Notes: generated by a model from the sequence alone, not told the origin. Counted from the first letter of the stretch, positions 39,672 to 52,237 are shown. The stretch is DNA of 64,000 nucleotides from Bartonella koehlerae C-29 (GCF_000706625.1 NZ_KL407334.1:1135712-1199711), one strand, 5' to 3'. Numbers and translations: made by a program.

Positions 39672-39747
39672 AAAAGTCTCCTTGATTTAAGTGAAAAATG
39701 GTATGAATAAAATACTTAATTTGTAGAATAAATTTTTTATCTTACCT

Positions 39748-40428
39748 CTAGGGAAGTTCAACAATCTTTTTTTCCTTAAGTGTAATACGACGATGCATTT
39801 GTTTAGCTAAAGCGTAATTATGTGTTGCAATAAGAGCAGAAAGACCAGCTTGACGAACAAGCGCAAATAAAGCTTGAAATACATAAGCGGAAGTTACAGG
39901 ATCAAGATTCCCTGTAGGCTCATCAGCCAAAAGAACCGAAGGACCATTTGCTACTGCACGCGCAATAGCAACACGTTGTTGTTCACCACCGGATAATTCA
40001 GATGGACGATGATTAGCGCGATGATAAACACGCAGATATGTTAATAATTTAAGTGCACGATCTTCTGCTATGGATTTTTTAAATCCTGCTATCATTTGCG
40101 GTATCATGACATTTTCTAAAGCTGTAAATTCTGGAAGCAAATGGTGAAATTGATAGACAAAACCAATGTCATTTCGTCTTATAGCCGTTCGCTCATTATC
40201 AGAACGTTTTGCACAAGAAACACCACGTAACATCACATCACCAGCAGTTGGTTTTTCTAATAATCCAGCAATATGAAGAAGTGTTGATTTTCCAGCACCA
40301 GAGGGTGCAACAAGTGCTACAAGTTCCCCACGGTTAAGGATAAAATTTGCTTTATCCAAAATAATAAGAGGTTTATTTCCCCCTAAAAAATGTCGTTCAA
40401 TCTCTACAAGCTCTAAAATAGCTGTCAT
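39748..40428 (-). CDS. lolD: Lipoprotein-releasing system ATP-binding protein
   Basis: ATPase that powers release of outer-membrane lipoproteins from the inner membrane to the carrier LolA. It carries Walker A ([15 protein letters not shown]), a Q-loop ([17 protein letters not shown], MacB/LolD type), the ABC signature ([14 protein letters not shown]) and Walker B ([12 protein letters not shown]). 226 residues. Its first base overlaps the stop of the permease gene, so the two subunits are translationally coupled. Confidence 0.95.
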   Translation of the reverse strand: MTAILELVEIERHFLGGNKPLIILDKANFILNRGELVALVAPSGAGKSTLLHIAGLLEKPTAGDVMLRGVSCAKRSDNERTAIRRNDIGFVYQFHHLLPEFTALENVMIPQMIAGFKKSIAEDRALKLLTYLRVYHRANHRPSELSGGEQQRVAIARAVANGPSVLLADEPTGNLDPVTSAYVFQALFALVRQAGLSALIATHNYALAKQMHRRITLKEKKIVELP

Positions 40429-41711
40429 TATTCATACCTCAAAGCTTGTACAGGATCTAGCTTAGCAGCGCGCCATGCCGGAATGAGAGCGGCAAGGAAT
40501 GACAAAAATAAAGCCATTACAACAACCATGACTGTCTGTCCCCATTCAATTTGGGCAGGCAATTTTGTTAAAAAATAAAGTTGAGGATTAAAAACATCGA
40601 CATTAAATAACCAAGATATAAAGTCTTGAATATGATTGATATTCGCGGTCGCTATGATACCAGAAATTAAACCCAATAGTGTTCCAATCAATCCAATCAT
40701 CATACCAGTGACAATAAATATGCGCAAAATCGCACTTTGTTGTGCCCCCATCGTGCGCAAAATTGCAATATCATGACTTTTATCTTTTACAAGCATAATC
40801 AGGCCTGAAATAATATTCAAAGCAGCAACAAGAACAATAAGAGAAAGAATGAAAAACATAACATTCCGTTCAATCTGTAAGGCCGAAAAAAAAGCTTGAT
40901 TGCGCATACGCCAATCAATTAGATAGACCTGTTGATCAATGGCTTTCTCTACGATTGGTTTTATTCGATCAACAGCATCAGGATCATTCAGAAATAACTC
41001 TAAAGATTGGATTTTATTTCCCAAATTAAAAAACATCTGTGCTTCATGAAGAGGCATAAAAATAAATATTGAATCATATTCAGACATACCAACTTCAAAA
41101 ATAGCAACCACTTTATAGGCTTTAATACGTGGTGTAACTCCAAAAGGAGTCTCATCACCATCTGGAGTAATGATACGAAGATCACTCCCAATTGTAAGAT
41201 CTAATTTTTCTGCCAAACCACTTCCAATTGCAACACCTTCCTCTTGATCAAATTGAGCAAGCGATCCTAATTTAATATTTTCCGATACTGTTTTAAGCTT
41301 CTCTAAATCTTGTTTGCGCATACCACGAACTAAAGCACCAGATCCTCCTTGAAGTTCACCCTGCACAAGCGCTTGCCCCTCAATAACAGGCAAAGCAAAT
41401 TTAATACCATTCATGGATTCTACAGAAGAAATAAGAGTATTATAATCGGAAAAACCAGAATTAATTGTTTGAACAATAAGGTGCCCATTCATACCAAGAA
41501 TACGATTGAGAAGCTCTGTACGAAAACCATTCATTACTGCCATAACAACAACAAGAGCAAAAACCCCTAACATAATTCCCACAAGAGAAATAATTGAAAT
41601 AACAGAGGCAACTACGTGTTTTTTATTAGGAATCATATAACGAAAAGCGATCATCCATTCATAAGATAAAAACCATTTACTCCTCAACCACTTCATAACA
41701 CTGCCTATCAA
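40428..41711 (-). CDS. lolC: Lipoprotein-releasing system permease LolC/LolE
   Basis: Inner-membrane permease of the Lol exporter. It has one N-terminal transmembrane helix (about 34-58), a large periplasmic domain, and three C-terminal helices with the FtsX-like signature ([16 protein letters not shown]). Alphaproteobacteria use a single permease as a homodimer, hence LolC/E (often called LolF). 427 residues. Its start overlaps the proS stop by four bases. Confidence 0.93.
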   Translation of the reverse strand: MIGSVMKWLRSKWFLSYEWMIAFRYMIPNKKHVVASVISIISLVGIMLGVFALVVVMAVMNGFRTELLNRILGMNGHLIVQTINSGFSDYNTLISSVESMNGIKFALPVIEGQALVQGELQGGSGALVRGMRKQDLEKLKTVSENIKLGSLAQFDQEEGVAIGSGLAEKLDLTIGSDLRIITPDGDETPFGVTPRIKAYKVVAIFEVGMSEYDSIFIFMPLHEAQMFFNLGNKIQSLELFLNDPDAVDRIKPIVEKAIDQQVYLIDWRMRNQAFFSALQIERNVMFFILSLIVLVAALNIISGLIMLVKDKSHDIAILRTMGAQQSAILRIFIVTGMMIGLIGTLLGLISGIIATANINHIQDFISWLFNVDVFNPQLYFLTKLPAQIEWGQTVMVVVMALFLSFLAALIPAWRAAKLDPVQALRYE

Positions 41712-43033
41712 ATTACAGAAAACTGGTTGAGTACATTTTCAACCGTTAGAATTTTTTTAACACCCGTTTTTCGATCTTTAATTTCAACTTCATTTTTTGC
41801 AACACTTTTAGGCCCAACAATTATTTGTATTGGCAGACCAATCAAATCCATTGCTACGAATTTTGATCCAGGACGTTCATCTCTGTCATCTAATAATGGA
41901 TCAAAACCAGCATGCATTAAGCCCTGATAGAGAGTTTCACACGCATGCGTACATTTTTCATCATCTGGTTTCATATTGATGATACCAAAATCAAACGGTG
42001 CTATCGACTTTGGCCAAATAATACCATTTTCATCATGAGAAGCTTCAATAACTGCGGCAACAAGACGTGAAGGCCCAATACCATAGGATCCCATAAAAAC
42101 CACATGTTCTTTTCCATCTTGTCCCATAACTTTTGCTCCCATTGGAGCAGAATATTTTGTACCAAAATGGAAAATATGCCCTACTTCAATACCACGAGCT
42201 GATAAGCGATTATTACCAGAAACCTTAGCCCACTCTTCTTTATCGTGCATTTCCTCTGTTGCTGCATAGAAAGAGGTCCACTGTTTAACAATATTGGCTA
42301 GGGCAGCTTTATCACTAAAATCTATCGAACTATCTGGAACAGTAAGTTCAAGAAAGTGTCTATCACAGAATATAGCACTCTCCCCCGTTTCAGCTAAAAT
42401 AATAAACTCATGACTGAGTTCACCACCAATTGGACCTGTATCAGCACGCATAGGGATTGCTTTTAAACCAAGACAAGAAAAAGTGCGTAAATAAGCAATA
42501 AACATACGATTATAAGACATTTTAGAGCCTTCATAATCAAGATCAAAAGAATAAGCATCTTTCATTAAAAATTCCCGTGAGCGCATCACACCAAAACGCG
42601 GACGGATCTCATCACGAAACTTCCATTGAATATGGTACAAACTAAGCGGAAGGTCTTTATAAGAACGAATATAGGAACGGAAAATGTCTGTTACCATCTC
42701 TTCGTTGGTCGGACCATAAAGTAAATCGCGTTTTTGGCGATCTTTAATGCGTAACATTTCCAAACCATAATCATCATAACGACCACTTTCACGCCAAAGA
42801 TCTACAGATTGAATTGTAGGCATTAATATTTCTATAGCACCAACTCGTTCTTGCTCCTCACGAATAATTTTACAAACTTTATCAAGCACTTTTTTACCCA
42901 AAGGAAGCCAAGAATAAATTCCTGATGTTTGCTGACGAATCATACCTGCACGCAACATGAGTCGATGAGAAACAATTTCTGCTTCCTTAGGATTCTCTTT
43001 TAAAAGTGGAAGGAAATATTGAGAAAGACGCAT
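41708..43033 (-). CDS. proS: Prolyl-tRNA synthetase (short alphaproteobacterial form)
   Basis: Class II synthetase for tRNA-Pro. At 441 residues it lacks the ~180-residue editing insertion of the E. coli enzyme, as usual for alphaproteobacteria. Motif 1 region [20 protein letters not shown], motif 2 [20 protein letters not shown], motif 3 [18 protein letters not shown], then the anticodon-binding domain ([18 protein letters not shown]). The start has AGGAG nine bases upstream. It leads the proS-lolC-lolD unit. Confidence 0.96.
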   Translation of the reverse strand: MRLSQYFLPLLKENPKEAEIVSHRLMLRAGMIRQQTSGIYSWLPLGKKVLDKVCKIIREEQERVGAIEILMPTIQSVDLWRESGRYDDYGLEMLRIKDRQKRDLLYGPTNEEMVTDIFRSYIRSYKDLPLSLYHIQWKFRDEIRPRFGVMRSREFLMKDAYSFDLDYEGSKMSYNRMFIAYLRTFSCLGLKAIPMRADTGPIGGELSHEFIILAETGESAIFCDRHFLELTVPDSSIDFSDKAALANIVKQWTSFYAATEEMHDKEEWAKVSGNNRLSARGIEVGHIFHFGTKYSAPMGAKVMGQDGKEHVVFMGSYGIGPSRLVAAVIEASHDENGIIWPKSIAPFDFGIINMKPDDEKCTHACETLYQGLMHAGFDPLLDDRDERPGSKFVAMDLIGLPIQIIVGPKSVAKNEVEIKDRKTGVKKILTVENVLNQFSVI

Positions 43034-43265
43034 TAATAATTAACTCCTAATTAAACCTATCATACCGGAATAATTTAAATATACCCTACACTTATCTATA
43101 GCTACACATAACTACATTCTGAATTCTTGCAAACATAACGATTTTGTTGTTAAAAAATTTATGTGCTGTATTTTTTTATTTGATTTATTTTGAGCGACGA
43201 AATGATCTAACAATTTTCTTCTCTCTTTTTTTCATTAAAAAGAAATAAGATAATATTAAAATACT

Positions 43266-44942
43266 TTATTTTGACCGATGTAAAAAAACTGTACAGACAG
43301 GCTTTTTTTGCCAAGCCTCATTAACAGCTGCTCTCACTGCATACCGTATTGCTTCCTGAATAAGTTCATTATTTTTTCGTTTAATGCGTGGAATGTTATA
43401 GATAGTATTTTCTACGACATCTAAAAGAATATCTTTTAAACTTTCCCCCTTTCCATTACTTTCAGGTAAACCGAATGTTGTCAAACTAACATCGCCCTGT
43501 AAATCATGTTTGCTATTCATTTGAAGAGACACACCAACATAACCTGCATAACTTAATTTGCGACGCTCACGAATCCCTAACTCATCTTCATCACCAATAA
43601 GGCAACCATCTTTATAAATCTGACCAACAGGAACTTGATCAATAACCTCTACAGGTTCCGGCGCAAGACGCAACATACTACCATTTCTAATATCGGCAAT
43701 CATTTTAATACCTGCTTGACGTGCTAGATCTGCTTGAGCAACAAGGTGCATTGCCTCACCATGTACAGGAACAAGTATCTGTGGTTTTACCCAATCATAC
43801 ATCTGTAAAAGTTCTAAACGACGAGGATGACCTGAAACGTGAACAAGAGCATTTTCATTCGTAATTATTTTAATTCCCATGTCAATGAAACGATTTTGTA
43901 TCTCAATAATAGATTTTTCATTTCCTGGGATATTCCGTGAAGAATAAATAACGGTATCACCAGCAGAAAGTTGAAGATTTTTCATTTCATTTCGCGAAAG
44001 TTTAGCTAAGGCAGCACGAGACTCACCTTGACTACCGGTTACAATTAAAACAATTTCTTTTCGCGGTATGTAACCATAATCATCTTCCGAAACAAATGGC
44101 GCTAAACCGTTCATATAACCAAGCTCTTGCGCAACCATAATACTCCGCTTAAGAGAGCGCCCAACGACAAGAACCTGACGTCCAACAGACTCAGCTGCAA
44201 GAGCAATTGAACGTATTCGACCAACATTAGATGCAAAAGTTACAAATGCAACGCGTCCTTCAGCTTTTGCAATAATTTCAGAGAGACTTATCTGAACTTG
44301 CTGCTCTGATGGTGATATACCATCTCGACAAGCATTCGTAGAATCGCAAAGCAATGCTAAAACACCTTTTTTACCTAAAGCACGAAAGCGTTCTTCATCC
44401 GTTACAGCCCCGAATGAAGGTGTATGATCAATTTTCCAATCACCAGTATGAATCACAGTGCCTAAGGATGTTGTAATTGCCAAAGATACAGATTCTGGAA
44501 TTGAATGATTAACGGCAATAGCCTCTACTGCAAAGGAACCAACCTGAAAGCAATCGCCAACTTGAAAAATATTGTGTGAAATTTGATAAAAACCAAAATC
44601 TGATTGCCTTTTACTTTCCAATAATCCTGCCGTAAAAGGTGTACAGTAAAGTGGAACTTTAAGTTTTGGCCATAAATCAAAAACACCACCGTAATGGTCT
44701 TCATGGGCATGTGTCAAAACAAGACCACGCACATTGTGTTTTTCACTTTCCAGAAAACGAATATCAGGGAGGATAAGATCTACCCCTGGTAATTCAGGAC
44801 CAGCAAAACTAACCCCCATATCAACAAGCAGCCATTCACGAAGATTTTGGGGACCAAATCCATAAGCAGCAAGATTCATACCTATTTCACCTACTCCTCC
44901 TAAAGGTAAAAAAACAAATTCATCTTCGTTGGTTGCGACCAT
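43266..44942 (-). CDS. rnj: Ribonuclease J
   Basis: Metallo-beta-lactamase-fold RNase with endo- and 5'-3' exonuclease activity; in alphaproteobacteria it coexists with RNase E. N-terminal LPLGGVGEIGMNLAAYG, zinc motif THAHEDHYGGVFDLWP, HTGDWKIDH, beta-CASP block (VIYSSRNIPGNE, HVSGHPRRLELLQMY, PVHGEAMHL) and a C-terminal dimerisation domain. ATG 44942 has AGGAG six bases upstream; an ATG six bases earlier (44948) abuts the Shine-Dalgarno and is less likely. It follows birA by about 45 bp. Confidence 0.95.
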   Translation of the reverse strand: MVATNEDEFVFLPLGGVGEIGMNLAAYGFGPQNLREWLLVDMGVSFAGPELPGVDLILPDIRFLESEKHNVRGLVLTHAHEDHYGGVFDLWPKLKVPLYCTPFTAGLLESKRQSDFGFYQISHNIFQVGDCFQVGSFAVEAIAVNHSIPESVSLAITTSLGTVIHTGDWKIDHTPSFGAVTDEERFRALGKKGVLALLCDSTNACRDGISPSEQQVQISLSEIIAKAEGRVAFVTFASNVGRIRSIALAAESVGRQVLVVGRSLKRSIMVAQELGYMNGLAPFVSEDDYGYIPRKEIVLIVTGSQGESRAALAKLSRNEMKNLQLSAGDTVIYSSRNIPGNEKSIIEIQNRFIDMGIKIITNENALVHVSGHPRRLELLQMYDWVKPQILVPVHGEAMHLVAQADLARQAGIKMIADIRNGSMLRLAPEPVEVIDQVPVGQIYKDGCLIGDEDELGIRERRKLSYAGYVGVSLQMNSKHDLQGDVSLTTFGLPESNGKGESLKDILLDVVENTIYNIPRIKRKNNELIQEAIRYAVRAAVNEAWQKKPVCTVFLHRSK

Positions 44943-44990
44943 AAACATCTCCTCTTAAAACAATCTGATAGTGAAAGAAAGTTTTATCAA

Positions 44991-45800
44991 TTAATAACAA
45001 TCTGCGTTTACAGAAGCAGCTGAACCAAAATGAACATCTCCAGCTGTTATAATTTCTTGTTGACCATTTTTTTGTTTTATGACGCAGTTAAAATTATTAT
45101 CAAGACCATAAAAAATACCTTCAATGATTTTTTCATCATTGACTATTTTGACATACTGTCCAAGATGAGCGGAATATAAAAGCCACTTTTCACGGATTAT
45201 ATCACATCCCCCTGGTTGTTTCCAAAGAAGGTAATTTTTAGAAAAACACTCCGTCAAAATCGTAAATAACTGTTTTGTTTCAACATCCAAACCAATATTC
45301 TTTAAACTTGAAGTAGAATATGGCGCATCTTCATAGTGATATTTTGTATTGATTCCAATACCAATAACCAACGCATACTGCTGTGATGGCAATTTAAAAA
45401 TCTCGAGCAAAACTCCAGAGCTTTTAAACCCTCTTAGCAAAATATCATTTGGCCATTTTAAGCTAACAATACCGTTCGTTTTCTTTTCATCTTTTATAAA
45501 TTGTTTTATTGTCTCTACCACACTTACCCCAGTAACAAAGCCAAGTTGAGCAGCTGTTTGATGAAAAATATCCTCAACTAACAAAAGACTAGAATAAAGA
45601 TTCCCTTTTGGACTAAACCATGTCCTCCCTCTTCTTGCTTTTCCTTGTGATTGTTCTTTTGCAACAACCCAAAGATAACCATGATGACCATCTTGAGCTT
45701 TTTGCTGTGCAATACAATTTGTTGAATCAACAGTTTCGTACGATTCAACAGTGTATCCTTGTTTTTGTGCAAAATCTGATAAGATATAATCCATTTTCAT
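44991..45800 (-). CDS. birA: Biotin--[acetyl-CoA-carboxylase] ligase
   Basis: Attaches biotin to carboxylase carrier domains. This is the group I form without an N-terminal DNA-binding domain, so it is not a repressor. It has YETVDSTNCIAQQKA, the adenylate-binding GKARRGRTWFSPKGNLYSSL and the catalytic lysine in SLKWPNDILLRGFKSSGVL. A small C-terminal domain follows. 269 residues. Its ATG shares one base with the nuoN stop (TAATG), so it appears coupled to the complex I operon. Confidence 0.95.
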   Translation of the reverse strand: MKMDYILSDFAQKQGYTVESYETVDSTNCIAQQKAQDGHHGYLWVVAKEQSQGKARRGRTWFSPKGNLYSSLLLVEDIFHQTAAQLGFVTGVSVVETIKQFIKDEKKTNGIVSLKWPNDILLRGFKSSGVLLEIFKLPSQQYALVIGIGINTKYHYEDAPYSTSSLKNIGLDVETKQLFTILTECFSKNYLLWKQPGGCDIIREKWLLYSAHLGQYVKIVNDEKIIEGIFYGLDNNFNCVIKQKNGQQEIITAGDVHFGSAASVNADCY

Positions 45801-47260
45801 TAAAACAATGCAGTAGCTGCTCGTTCTGCCAAGTCAGCAAACCAAATTCCGAAAAGCATATAAGATAAAATAAAGAATGCGGAAAGGGCAAGACAAAACA
45901 AGAGCTCATTCGATAAAACAATAAAATGCGCTTTTGCATCATCAAACCACATAACTTTAATGAGACGCAAATAGTAAAAAGCCCCAACAACAGACGCTAT
46001 CATACCAACGATAGCAAGTGGAGTAAGACCAACATGAACAGCGGCAGAAAATGTATACCACTTTCCAAAAAAACCGGCCATAGGTGGTATACTTGCTAAA
46101 GAAAAAAGCTGTATTGTCATCGTAATAGCCATAAATGGATTTGTCTTTACCAATCCTGAAAGATCATAAATATTTTCAACATTTCCATCACTAGAGCGCA
46201 TCCCAAGAATAAAAGCAAATGAACCAATTGTCATACTAAGATAAATAGTCATATAAAGAATAACACTTTTTATCCCCAGCATATCTCCAGAAGCTAACCC
46301 AACAAGCGCATATCCCATATGACTAATCGATGAATAAGCCACTAAACGCTTAATGTTGTTCTGGCCAATTGCAGCAAATGCACCAAGTATCATTGAGGCA
46401 ATCGCCATAAACACTAAAATTTGTTGCCATGCAGGCATAGAACCATCAGTATTCTCCAGTGGAATAAAGGTCATAACAATAATACGAATTATTAAGGCCA
46501 TTGCTGCAATTTTGGGAGCACCAGCAAAAAATGCTGTAATTGGTGTTGGTGCTCCTTCGTAAACATCAGGTGTCCACATATGAAATGGAACAGCAGAAAT
46601 TTTAAAAGCCAAACCAGCTAAGATAAAGACAATTCCAAAAATAACGCCCAATTGTAAATTTTCACCTTTTAAAGCAACAGCAATTTCGCGAAAACCAATT
46701 TGACCAGTAAAACCATAAAGTAAGGAAATTCCATAAAGCAGCAGCCCCGAGGATAATGTTCCTAAAACAAAATACTTTATACCCGCTTCAGAAGATTTTA
46801 CATTATTGCGATTAATAGCAGCAAGAACATATAAAGCCAAAGATTGTAGTTCTAACCCCATATAAAGTGATAGCATATTACCTGCTGAAATCATCAGCAT
46901 CATGCCAAGGGTTGCTAAAAGAATAAGTACCGGAAATTCAAATATATCAAACTTATGCGTACTGCTAAAACCTACAGACATAACAAGAGCAAAGAGTGCA
47001 CCAATAAGTGTTAAAACTTTCATGTAGCGTCCAAAAGAGTCGATAATAAGCGCATTGGTCTGAAATAAACCATTTTTCGGAAAAATAATGATAATAACGA
47101 TGGTTGCTACAAAGAGAGCAATAGCCAAACCAGTCACGGTTAAAGAAGAACGTGCTTTTGAATAAACACCAAACAAAAGCAACACCATCCCCCCTAAGGC
47201 TATTAAAATCTCTGGAAAAATTAACACTAATTGAGTGATTATTTTAGTTTGCATGAGCAT
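45800..47260 (-). CDS. nuoN: NADH-quinone oxidoreductase subunit N
   Basis: Antiporter-like proton-pumping subunit of complex I. It is 486 residues with about 14 membrane segments. The discontinuous-helix and lysine motifs are recognisable in SVPFHMWTPDVYEGAPTPI and IGQNNIKRLVAYSSISHMGY. Last nuo gene of the operon. Confidence 0.97.
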   Translation of the reverse strand: MLMQTKIITQLVLIFPEILIALGGMVLLLFGVYSKARSSLTVTGLAIALFVATIVIIIIFPKNGLFQTNALIIDSFGRYMKVLTLIGALFALVMSVGFSSTHKFDIFEFPVLILLATLGMMLMISAGNMLSLYMGLELQSLALYVLAAINRNNVKSSEAGIKYFVLGTLSSGLLLYGISLLYGFTGQIGFREIAVALKGENLQLGVIFGIVFILAGLAFKISAVPFHMWTPDVYEGAPTPITAFFAGAPKIAAMALIIRIIVMTFIPLENTDGSMPAWQQILVFMAIASMILGAFAAIGQNNIKRLVAYSSISHMGYALVGLASGDMLGIKSVILYMTIYLSMTIGSFAFILGMRSSDGNVENIYDLSGLVKTNPFMAITMTIQLFSLASIPPMAGFFGKWYTFSAAVHVGLTPLAIVGMIASVVGAFYYLRLIKVMWFDDAKAHFIVLSNELLFCLALSAFFILSYMLFGIWFADLAERAATALF

Positions 47261-47271
47261 TCTTCTTTTAT

Positions 47272-48741
47272 CTAGTGTAATTTATTGATGAGAGTTTTTA
47301 CAGAAAACGCCATTGCTTTAAGAATAGGCATTGGATAAATACCAAAAAATATTGTAAGAATAACCATCGGATAAAGGATGAATTTCTCTCTTGAAGAGAG
47401 ATCAATAAGAATTTTTAAATTTTCTTTATCCAAAGAACCAAAAACCACACGCCGATAAAGATAAAGTGCATAAGCAGCCGACAAAATAACGCCAGTTGTA
47501 GCGAAAATAACAATCAATTTGTTCACTTGAAAAACACCTATTAAAGTTAAAAACTCACCTAAAAATCCTGAACTTCCTGGCAAACCAACATTTGCCATAG
47601 TGAAGATCAAGAAAACAACGGCATATTTAGGCATGTTATTCACTAAACCACCAAAAGCTGAAATTTCCCGTGTATGCAAGCGATCGTAGATAACTCCAAC
47701 ACAAAGAAATAAAGCTGCTGAAACAATCCCATGCGATAGCATTTGATAAATAGCACCTTGGATAGCCTGTTCATTTGCAGCAAAAATACCCATCGTCACA
47801 TACCCCATATGTGCTATTGAGGAATAAGCAATAAGTTTTTTTATGTCATTTTGAACAAGCGCCACCAACGATGTATAAATAATAGCGATAAGCGATAAAG
47901 TAAAAACCAAAGGCGCAAAATCAGCTGAAGCAAGAGGCAACATTGGTAAAGAAAAACGAAGGAAACCATATCCGCCTAATTTAAGTAAAACACCAGCTAA
48001 AATAACGGAACCAGCTGTTGGTGCTTCCACGTGAGCATCAGGGAGCCATGTATGGACTGGCCACATCGGCATTTTAACTGCAAAAGAAGCAAAAAATGCA
48101 AGCCATAACCACATTTGCATATGTGCTGGAAACTGGTAAGTTAACAAAGTTGGTATATTGAGAGTACCTGTTTCCCAATACATAACCATAATGGCAACCA
48201 GCATAAGCACTGACCCAAGTAAAGTGTAAAGAAAAAACTTCATACTCGCATAAACACGACGAGCCCCTCCCCAAACGCCTATAATAATAAACATTGGAAT
48301 AAGGCTACCTTCGAAAAAAACATAAAACAATATTGCATCAAGAGCACAAAAAACACCAATAATTGCAACTTCAAGAAGAAGAAAAGCAATCATATAGGCT
48401 TTTAATCTATCTTTAATATTTTCCCAGCTTGCTAAAATACAGAAAGGCAAAAGAAAAGCTGAGAGAACAACAAAAAGAATAGAAATACCATCAACCCCCA
48501 TATGATAGTTAATGCCCCCTCCCAACCAATTGAATTTCTCAACCATTTGAAAATGAGCATTTGTATGATCAAAACCAGCCCAAATAATTAAGGAAATAAT
48601 AAAAACAAACACAGTCGTAAAAAACGCTACATTGCGTATATTATGTCGTGCTACCTCACTATCATCTTTGATAAATAGAATCAAAACAACACCAACAAGC
48701 GGCAAAAATGTAACCGTAGAAAGAATAGGCCAATCAGTCAT
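47272..48741 (-). CDS. nuoM: NADH-quinone oxidoreductase subunit M
   Basis: Antiporter-like proton-pumping subunit. Key segments are [17 protein letters not shown] (essential Glu in helix 5), [19 protein letters not shown] and [23 protein letters not shown] 48741 ([12 protein letters not shown]) shares one base with the nuoL stop (TGATG); the frame extends nine codons further upstream inside nuoL but without family support. 489 residues. Confidence 0.96.
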   Translation of the reverse strand: MTDWPILSTVTFLPLVGVVLILFIKDDSEVARHNIRNVAFFTTVFVFIISLIIWAGFDHTNAHFQMVEKFNWLGGGINYHMGVDGISILFVVLSAFLLPFCILASWENIKDRLKAYMIAFLLLEVAIIGVFCALDAILFYVFFEGSLIPMFIIIGVWGGARRVYASMKFFLYTLLGSVLMLVAIMVMYWETGTLNIPTLLTYQFPAHMQMWLWLAFFASFAVKMPMWPVHTWLPDAHVEAPTAGSVILAGVLLKLGGYGFLRFSLPMLPLASADFAPLVFTLSLIAIIYTSLVALVQNDIKKLIAYSSIAHMGYVTMGIFAANEQAIQGAIYQMLSHGIVSAALFLCVGVIYDRLHTREISAFGGLVNNMPKYAVVFLIFTMANVGLPGSSGFLGEFLTLIGVFQVNKLIVIFATTGVILSAAYALYLYRRVVFGSLDKENLKILIDLSSREKFILYPMVILTIFFGIYPMPILKAMAFSVKTLINKLH

Positions 48742-50708
48742 CAGTTTACGCCCCCGATCATCATCCATGTGATCAGCGATGTAATACCAATAAGCATTAC
48801 AAATGCATAATGATAAAGATAGCCTGTCTGCAACCGAACAACTCTATTTGTAATATTAACAACACGTGCGGCAATACCATTCGGACCCAAACCATCAATA
48901 ATCTTACCATCCACCATTTTCCAAAGAAAAAAACCAATTTTAAAAGCGAAACGAACAAACAGAGCGTTATACAATTCATCAAAATACCATTTATGGCAAA
49001 GAAAACGGTACATTACAGGCATTAATTTAGCAATTTTCTTGGGAATGGAAGGAACAGAAACATAAAATAAATAGGCTAATATAAATCCAAGAACCATCGC
49101 TATAAATGGCAACCATTTTACCCAAGTGAATACATTGTGAGAATCATGAAGAATATGATTCTGGCTGTTTGTAAATAATGCTTCCTTCCAAAAAGCATCA
49201 TATAGGTCACCAAAAAAGTAAGGTTGGAAAACAACACCAGCAAACATTGCTCCAATAGATAAAATAAAAAGTGGAATTAACATAACTGGAGAAGATTCAT
49301 GAACATGATGCATAACATCAACCGTCGCTCGTGGTTTACCATGAAATGTCATAAATATAAGCCGCCATGAGTAAAAACTCGTTAATAAAGCTGAAAAAAC
49401 AAGAAGCCAAAAAGCATATCCCGAAGCAATATTATGGGATGCAAAAGAAGCCTCTATAATTGCATCTTTTGAGAAAAAACCTGCTGTACCAAAAGCAGTC
49501 CCTGGAATTCCAACGCCAGTCAATGCGATAGTCCCTATAATCATCATCCAATAAGTTGCTTGTATATGTTTACGCAATCCCCCCATTTTTCGCATATCTT
49601 GCTCATCAGATACAGCATGTATCACAGAACCTGCACCAAGAAATAATAAAGCTTTAAAAAAAGCATGAGTAAAAAGATGAAAAACAGCCGCTCCATAAGC
49701 TCCAACGCCTAATGCAACAAACATATAACCAAGTTGCGAACATGTAGAATAAGCAATAACACGCTTAATGTCATTTTGCACCAACCCCACAGTTGCTGCG
49801 AAAAATGCAGTTGTTGCTCCAACAATAATAACCACTGTCAAAGCAGTTGAAGAAAGTTCGAAAATAGGTGACATACGTGCAACCATAAAAACGCCAGCCG
49901 TTACCATTGTTGCTGCATGAATAAGTGCTGATACAGGTGTTGGTCCCTCCATTGCATCAGGAAGCCATGTATGTAAAAGAAATTGTGCAGATTTTCCCAT
50001 AGCACCAATAAATAACAAAAGACATGTAACAGTAAGCGCTATTTGTCCATTAAGATGCCAATTCCCAAATGTCATACTTTTTACAAAACTATCGTCAGCC
50101 GCTTTTGCAAAAATAGATGTAAAATCAACGGACTGGAATAAAACAAAAATACTAAAAATTCCTAAGAGAAAACCAAAATCTCCAACACGATTAACCACAA
50201 AAGCTTTCATTGCAGCTTTATTTGCAGAATCTCGTTGAAACCAAAAACCAATGAGCAAATAAGAAGCAAGCCCCACACCTTCCCATCCAAAAAACATTTG
50301 AATCAAATTATTAGATGTCACCAACATAAGCATCATAAATGTAAATAAAGAAAGATAGGAAAAAAAACGCGATCTTGAAGGATCATGATGCATATAACCA
50401 ATTGAATAAATATGTACTAATGCCGAAACACTGTTGACAACAATAAGCATGACAGCTGTTAATGTATCAACATGCAAAGCCCAATCAAAAGTTAATCCAT
50501 CTACACTAAGCCAATGTAATACGAAAACATCAACCGCTGGAGAATGACCAAGTGCGATACTTAAAAAGGCTATCCATGACAATAGGGCAACAATTACCAT
50601 AAAGCTACATGTGACCAATTCACTCGCTCGAGCTCCTACAGTTTTTCCACCTATAGCAGCAATTAAAAAACCCAAAAATGGAAGAAAGACGATCGTATAA
50701 TACATCAT
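48741..50708 (-). CDS. nuoL: NADH-quinone oxidoreductase subunit L
   Basis: Largest antiporter-like subunit. It has 655 residues and includes the C-terminal lateral helix that spans NuoM and NuoN. Conserved blocks are [18 protein letters not shown] (helix 5 Glu), [20 protein letters not shown] and [20 protein letters not shown]. Gap to nuoK is three bases. Confidence 0.97.
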   Translation of the reverse strand: MMYYTIVFLPFLGFLIAAIGGKTVGARASELVTCSFMVIVALLSWIAFLSIALGHSPAVDVFVLHWLSVDGLTFDWALHVDTLTAVMLIVVNSVSALVHIYSIGYMHHDPSRSRFFSYLSLFTFMMLMLVTSNNLIQMFFGWEGVGLASYLLIGFWFQRDSANKAAMKAFVVNRVGDFGFLLGIFSIFVLFQSVDFTSIFAKAADDSFVKSMTFGNWHLNGQIALTVTCLLLFIGAMGKSAQFLLHTWLPDAMEGPTPVSALIHAATMVTAGVFMVARMSPIFELSSTALTVVIIVGATTAFFAATVGLVQNDIKRVIAYSTCSQLGYMFVALGVGAYGAAVFHLFTHAFFKALLFLGAGSVIHAVSDEQDMRKMGGLRKHIQATYWMMIIGTIALTGVGIPGTAFGTAGFFSKDAIIEASFASHNIASGYAFWLLVFSALLTSFYSWRLIFMTFHGKPRATVDVMHHVHESSPVMLIPLFILSIGAMFAGVVFQPYFFGDLYDAFWKEALFTNSQNHILHDSHNVFTWVKWLPFIAMVLGFILAYLFYVSVPSIPKKIAKLMPVMYRFLCHKWYFDELYNALFVRFAFKIGFFLWKMVDGKIIDGLGPNGIAARVVNITNRVVRLQTGYLYHYAFVMLIGITSLITWMMIGGVN

Positions 50709-50711
50709 TGG

Positions 50712-51020
50712 TTAGCCTTTCATTACATTAACATCTTCAACCGCAATAGAACCACGATTACGGAAAAAAACCACAAGAATTGCTAAACCAATTGCAGATT
50801 CAGCAGCTGCTACTGTTAAGATAAATAAAGCGAATATCTGACCAACAAGATCATGAAGAAACGCTGAAAATGCAATAAAATTGAGATTAACCGAAAGCAA
50901 GATAAGCTCAATGGACATCAAGATAATAATTACATTCTTTCTGTTAAGAAAAATGCCTGCGATACCAATCGTAAACATAAGAGCCGAAACAATTAGATAA
51001 TGCGTAATATCAATGTGCAT
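50712..51020 (-). CDS. nuoK: NADH-quinone oxidoreductase subunit K
   Basis: Three-helix membrane subunit in the E-channel of complex I. 102 residues. The two buried glutamates lie in [17 protein letters not shown] and [15 protein letters not shown]. Spaced eight bases from nuoJ. Confidence 0.96.
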   Translation of the reverse strand: MHIDITHYLIVSALMFTIGIAGIFLNRKNVIIILMSIELILLSVNLNFIAFSAFLHDLVGQIFALFILTVAAAESAIGLAILVVFFRNRGSIAVEDVNVMKG

Positions 51021-51028
51021 ACCCCCCC

Positions 51029-51649
51029 CTAAATACCCTTACCTGATTCAACTTGTTTAATTTCAATGGCATTTTCTACTGTTCTAGAAACTTGCGCTGC
51101 TATAGATTGTCGTTTTACACCCAATTTATGACGAAGTGTCAAAACAATAGCACCAATCATTGCAACTAATAAAATAATTCCAGCAATTTGAAAGTAGAAA
51201 ACATAATCCGTATAAAGAACATCACCTAATGCCTGTGTATTTGTTTTCCGAACTAAGTCTGGCATTGGTTGCGTAACATGTGTTCTAAGAACTGGAGAAA
51301 AGCGGCTTCCCACAAAAACAATGATCAATTCTACAGCAACAATACTTCCAACAAGAGCTCCAATAGGAGCATACCGAAGTGCACCACTTTTAAACTCAGC
51401 AAAATCAACATCAAGCATCATAACCACAAATAAAAACAAAACAGCGACAGCCCCAACATAAACAACCAGAAGAATAAGCCCCAAAAACTCCGCTCCTGCA
51501 AGCAAAAACAAAGCTGCCGCATTAAAAAACGTCAATATTAAAAACAAAACTGAATGCACAGGATTACGTGCTGTAATAACAATAACTGCACTCGCAAGCA
51601 TAATAAAAGCAAATAAATAGAAAAATGCCGCCGCTAGATCCGTTAGCAT
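51029..51649 (-). CDS. nuoJ: NADH-quinone oxidoreductase subunit J
   Basis: Five-helix membrane subunit. The third helix, with the pi-bulge region [22 protein letters not shown], is strongly conserved and takes part in coupling quinone chemistry to proton pumping. 206 residues. A gap of 96 bp separates it from nuoI. Confidence 0.96.
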   Translation of the reverse strand: MLTDLAAAFFYLFAFIMLASAVIVITARNPVHSVLFLILTFFNAAALFLLAGAEFLGLILLVVYVGAVAVLFLFVVMMLDVDFAEFKSGALRYAPIGALVGSIVAVELIIVFVGSRFSPVLRTHVTQPMPDLVRKTNTQALGDVLYTDYVFYFQIAGIILLVAMIGAIVLTLRHKLGVKRQSIAAQVSRTVENAIEIKQVESGKGI

Positions 51650-51745
51650 AGGCTTCTCCTCAATTAACCAAACAATTGGTATAACATTTCATATCAAATT
51701 ATAATTTACCGGAAAAACTATCCGACTACCCACTCAACGATACAC

Positions 51746-52237
51746 TTAACGATAAGGTGCATCCATCAATATATTCCGAGCGATTTCTCGTTCCCAGCGA
51801 TCTCCATTCATTAAAAGCTTTTCTTTATCATAATAAAGTTCCTCACGCGTTTCTGTTGCAAACTCAAAATTGGGACCTTCCACAATAGCTTCAACTGGAC
51901 AAGCTTCTTGACAAAAACCGCAGTAAATACATTTAACCATATCTATATCATAACGAATAGTTCTACGTGTACCGTCATTGCGCCGTGGTCCTGCCTCAAT
52001 TGTAATCGCTTGTGCAGGGCAAATTGCTTCACACAATTTACAAGCAATACACCGTTCTTCACCATTTGGATAACGACGAAGCGCATGTTCACCACGAAAA
52101 CGCCCAGAAACAACCCCCTTCTCATAGGGATAATTAATCGTAGGCTTTGGTGAAAAAAACTGACGCATTGCCAAGAAAAAAGCACTCACAAATTCTAATA
52201 AAAGGAGTGATTTTGCTGTCTGAATAAGACCTGACAC
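51746..52237 (-). CDS. nuoI: NADH-quinone oxidoreductase subunit I
   Basis: Peripheral-arm subunit that holds two 4Fe-4S clusters (N6a, N6b), with ligands in [12 protein letters not shown] and [12 protein letters not shown]. The start is GTG 52237, with an AGGAGG Shine-Dalgarno seven to eight bases upstream and the family N-terminus [16 protein letters not shown] longer in-frame start at 52330 would run back into nuoH and has no homology. 163 residues. It lies 14 bp after nuoH. Confidence 0.95.
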   Translation of the reverse strand: MSGLIQTAKSLLLLEFVSAFFLAMRQFFSPKPTINYPYEKGVVSGRFRGEHALRRYPNGEERCIACKLCEAICPAQAITIEAGPRRNDGTRRTIRYDIDMVKCIYCGFCQEACPVEAIVEGPNFEFATETREELYYDKEKLLMNGDRWEREIARNILMDAPYR

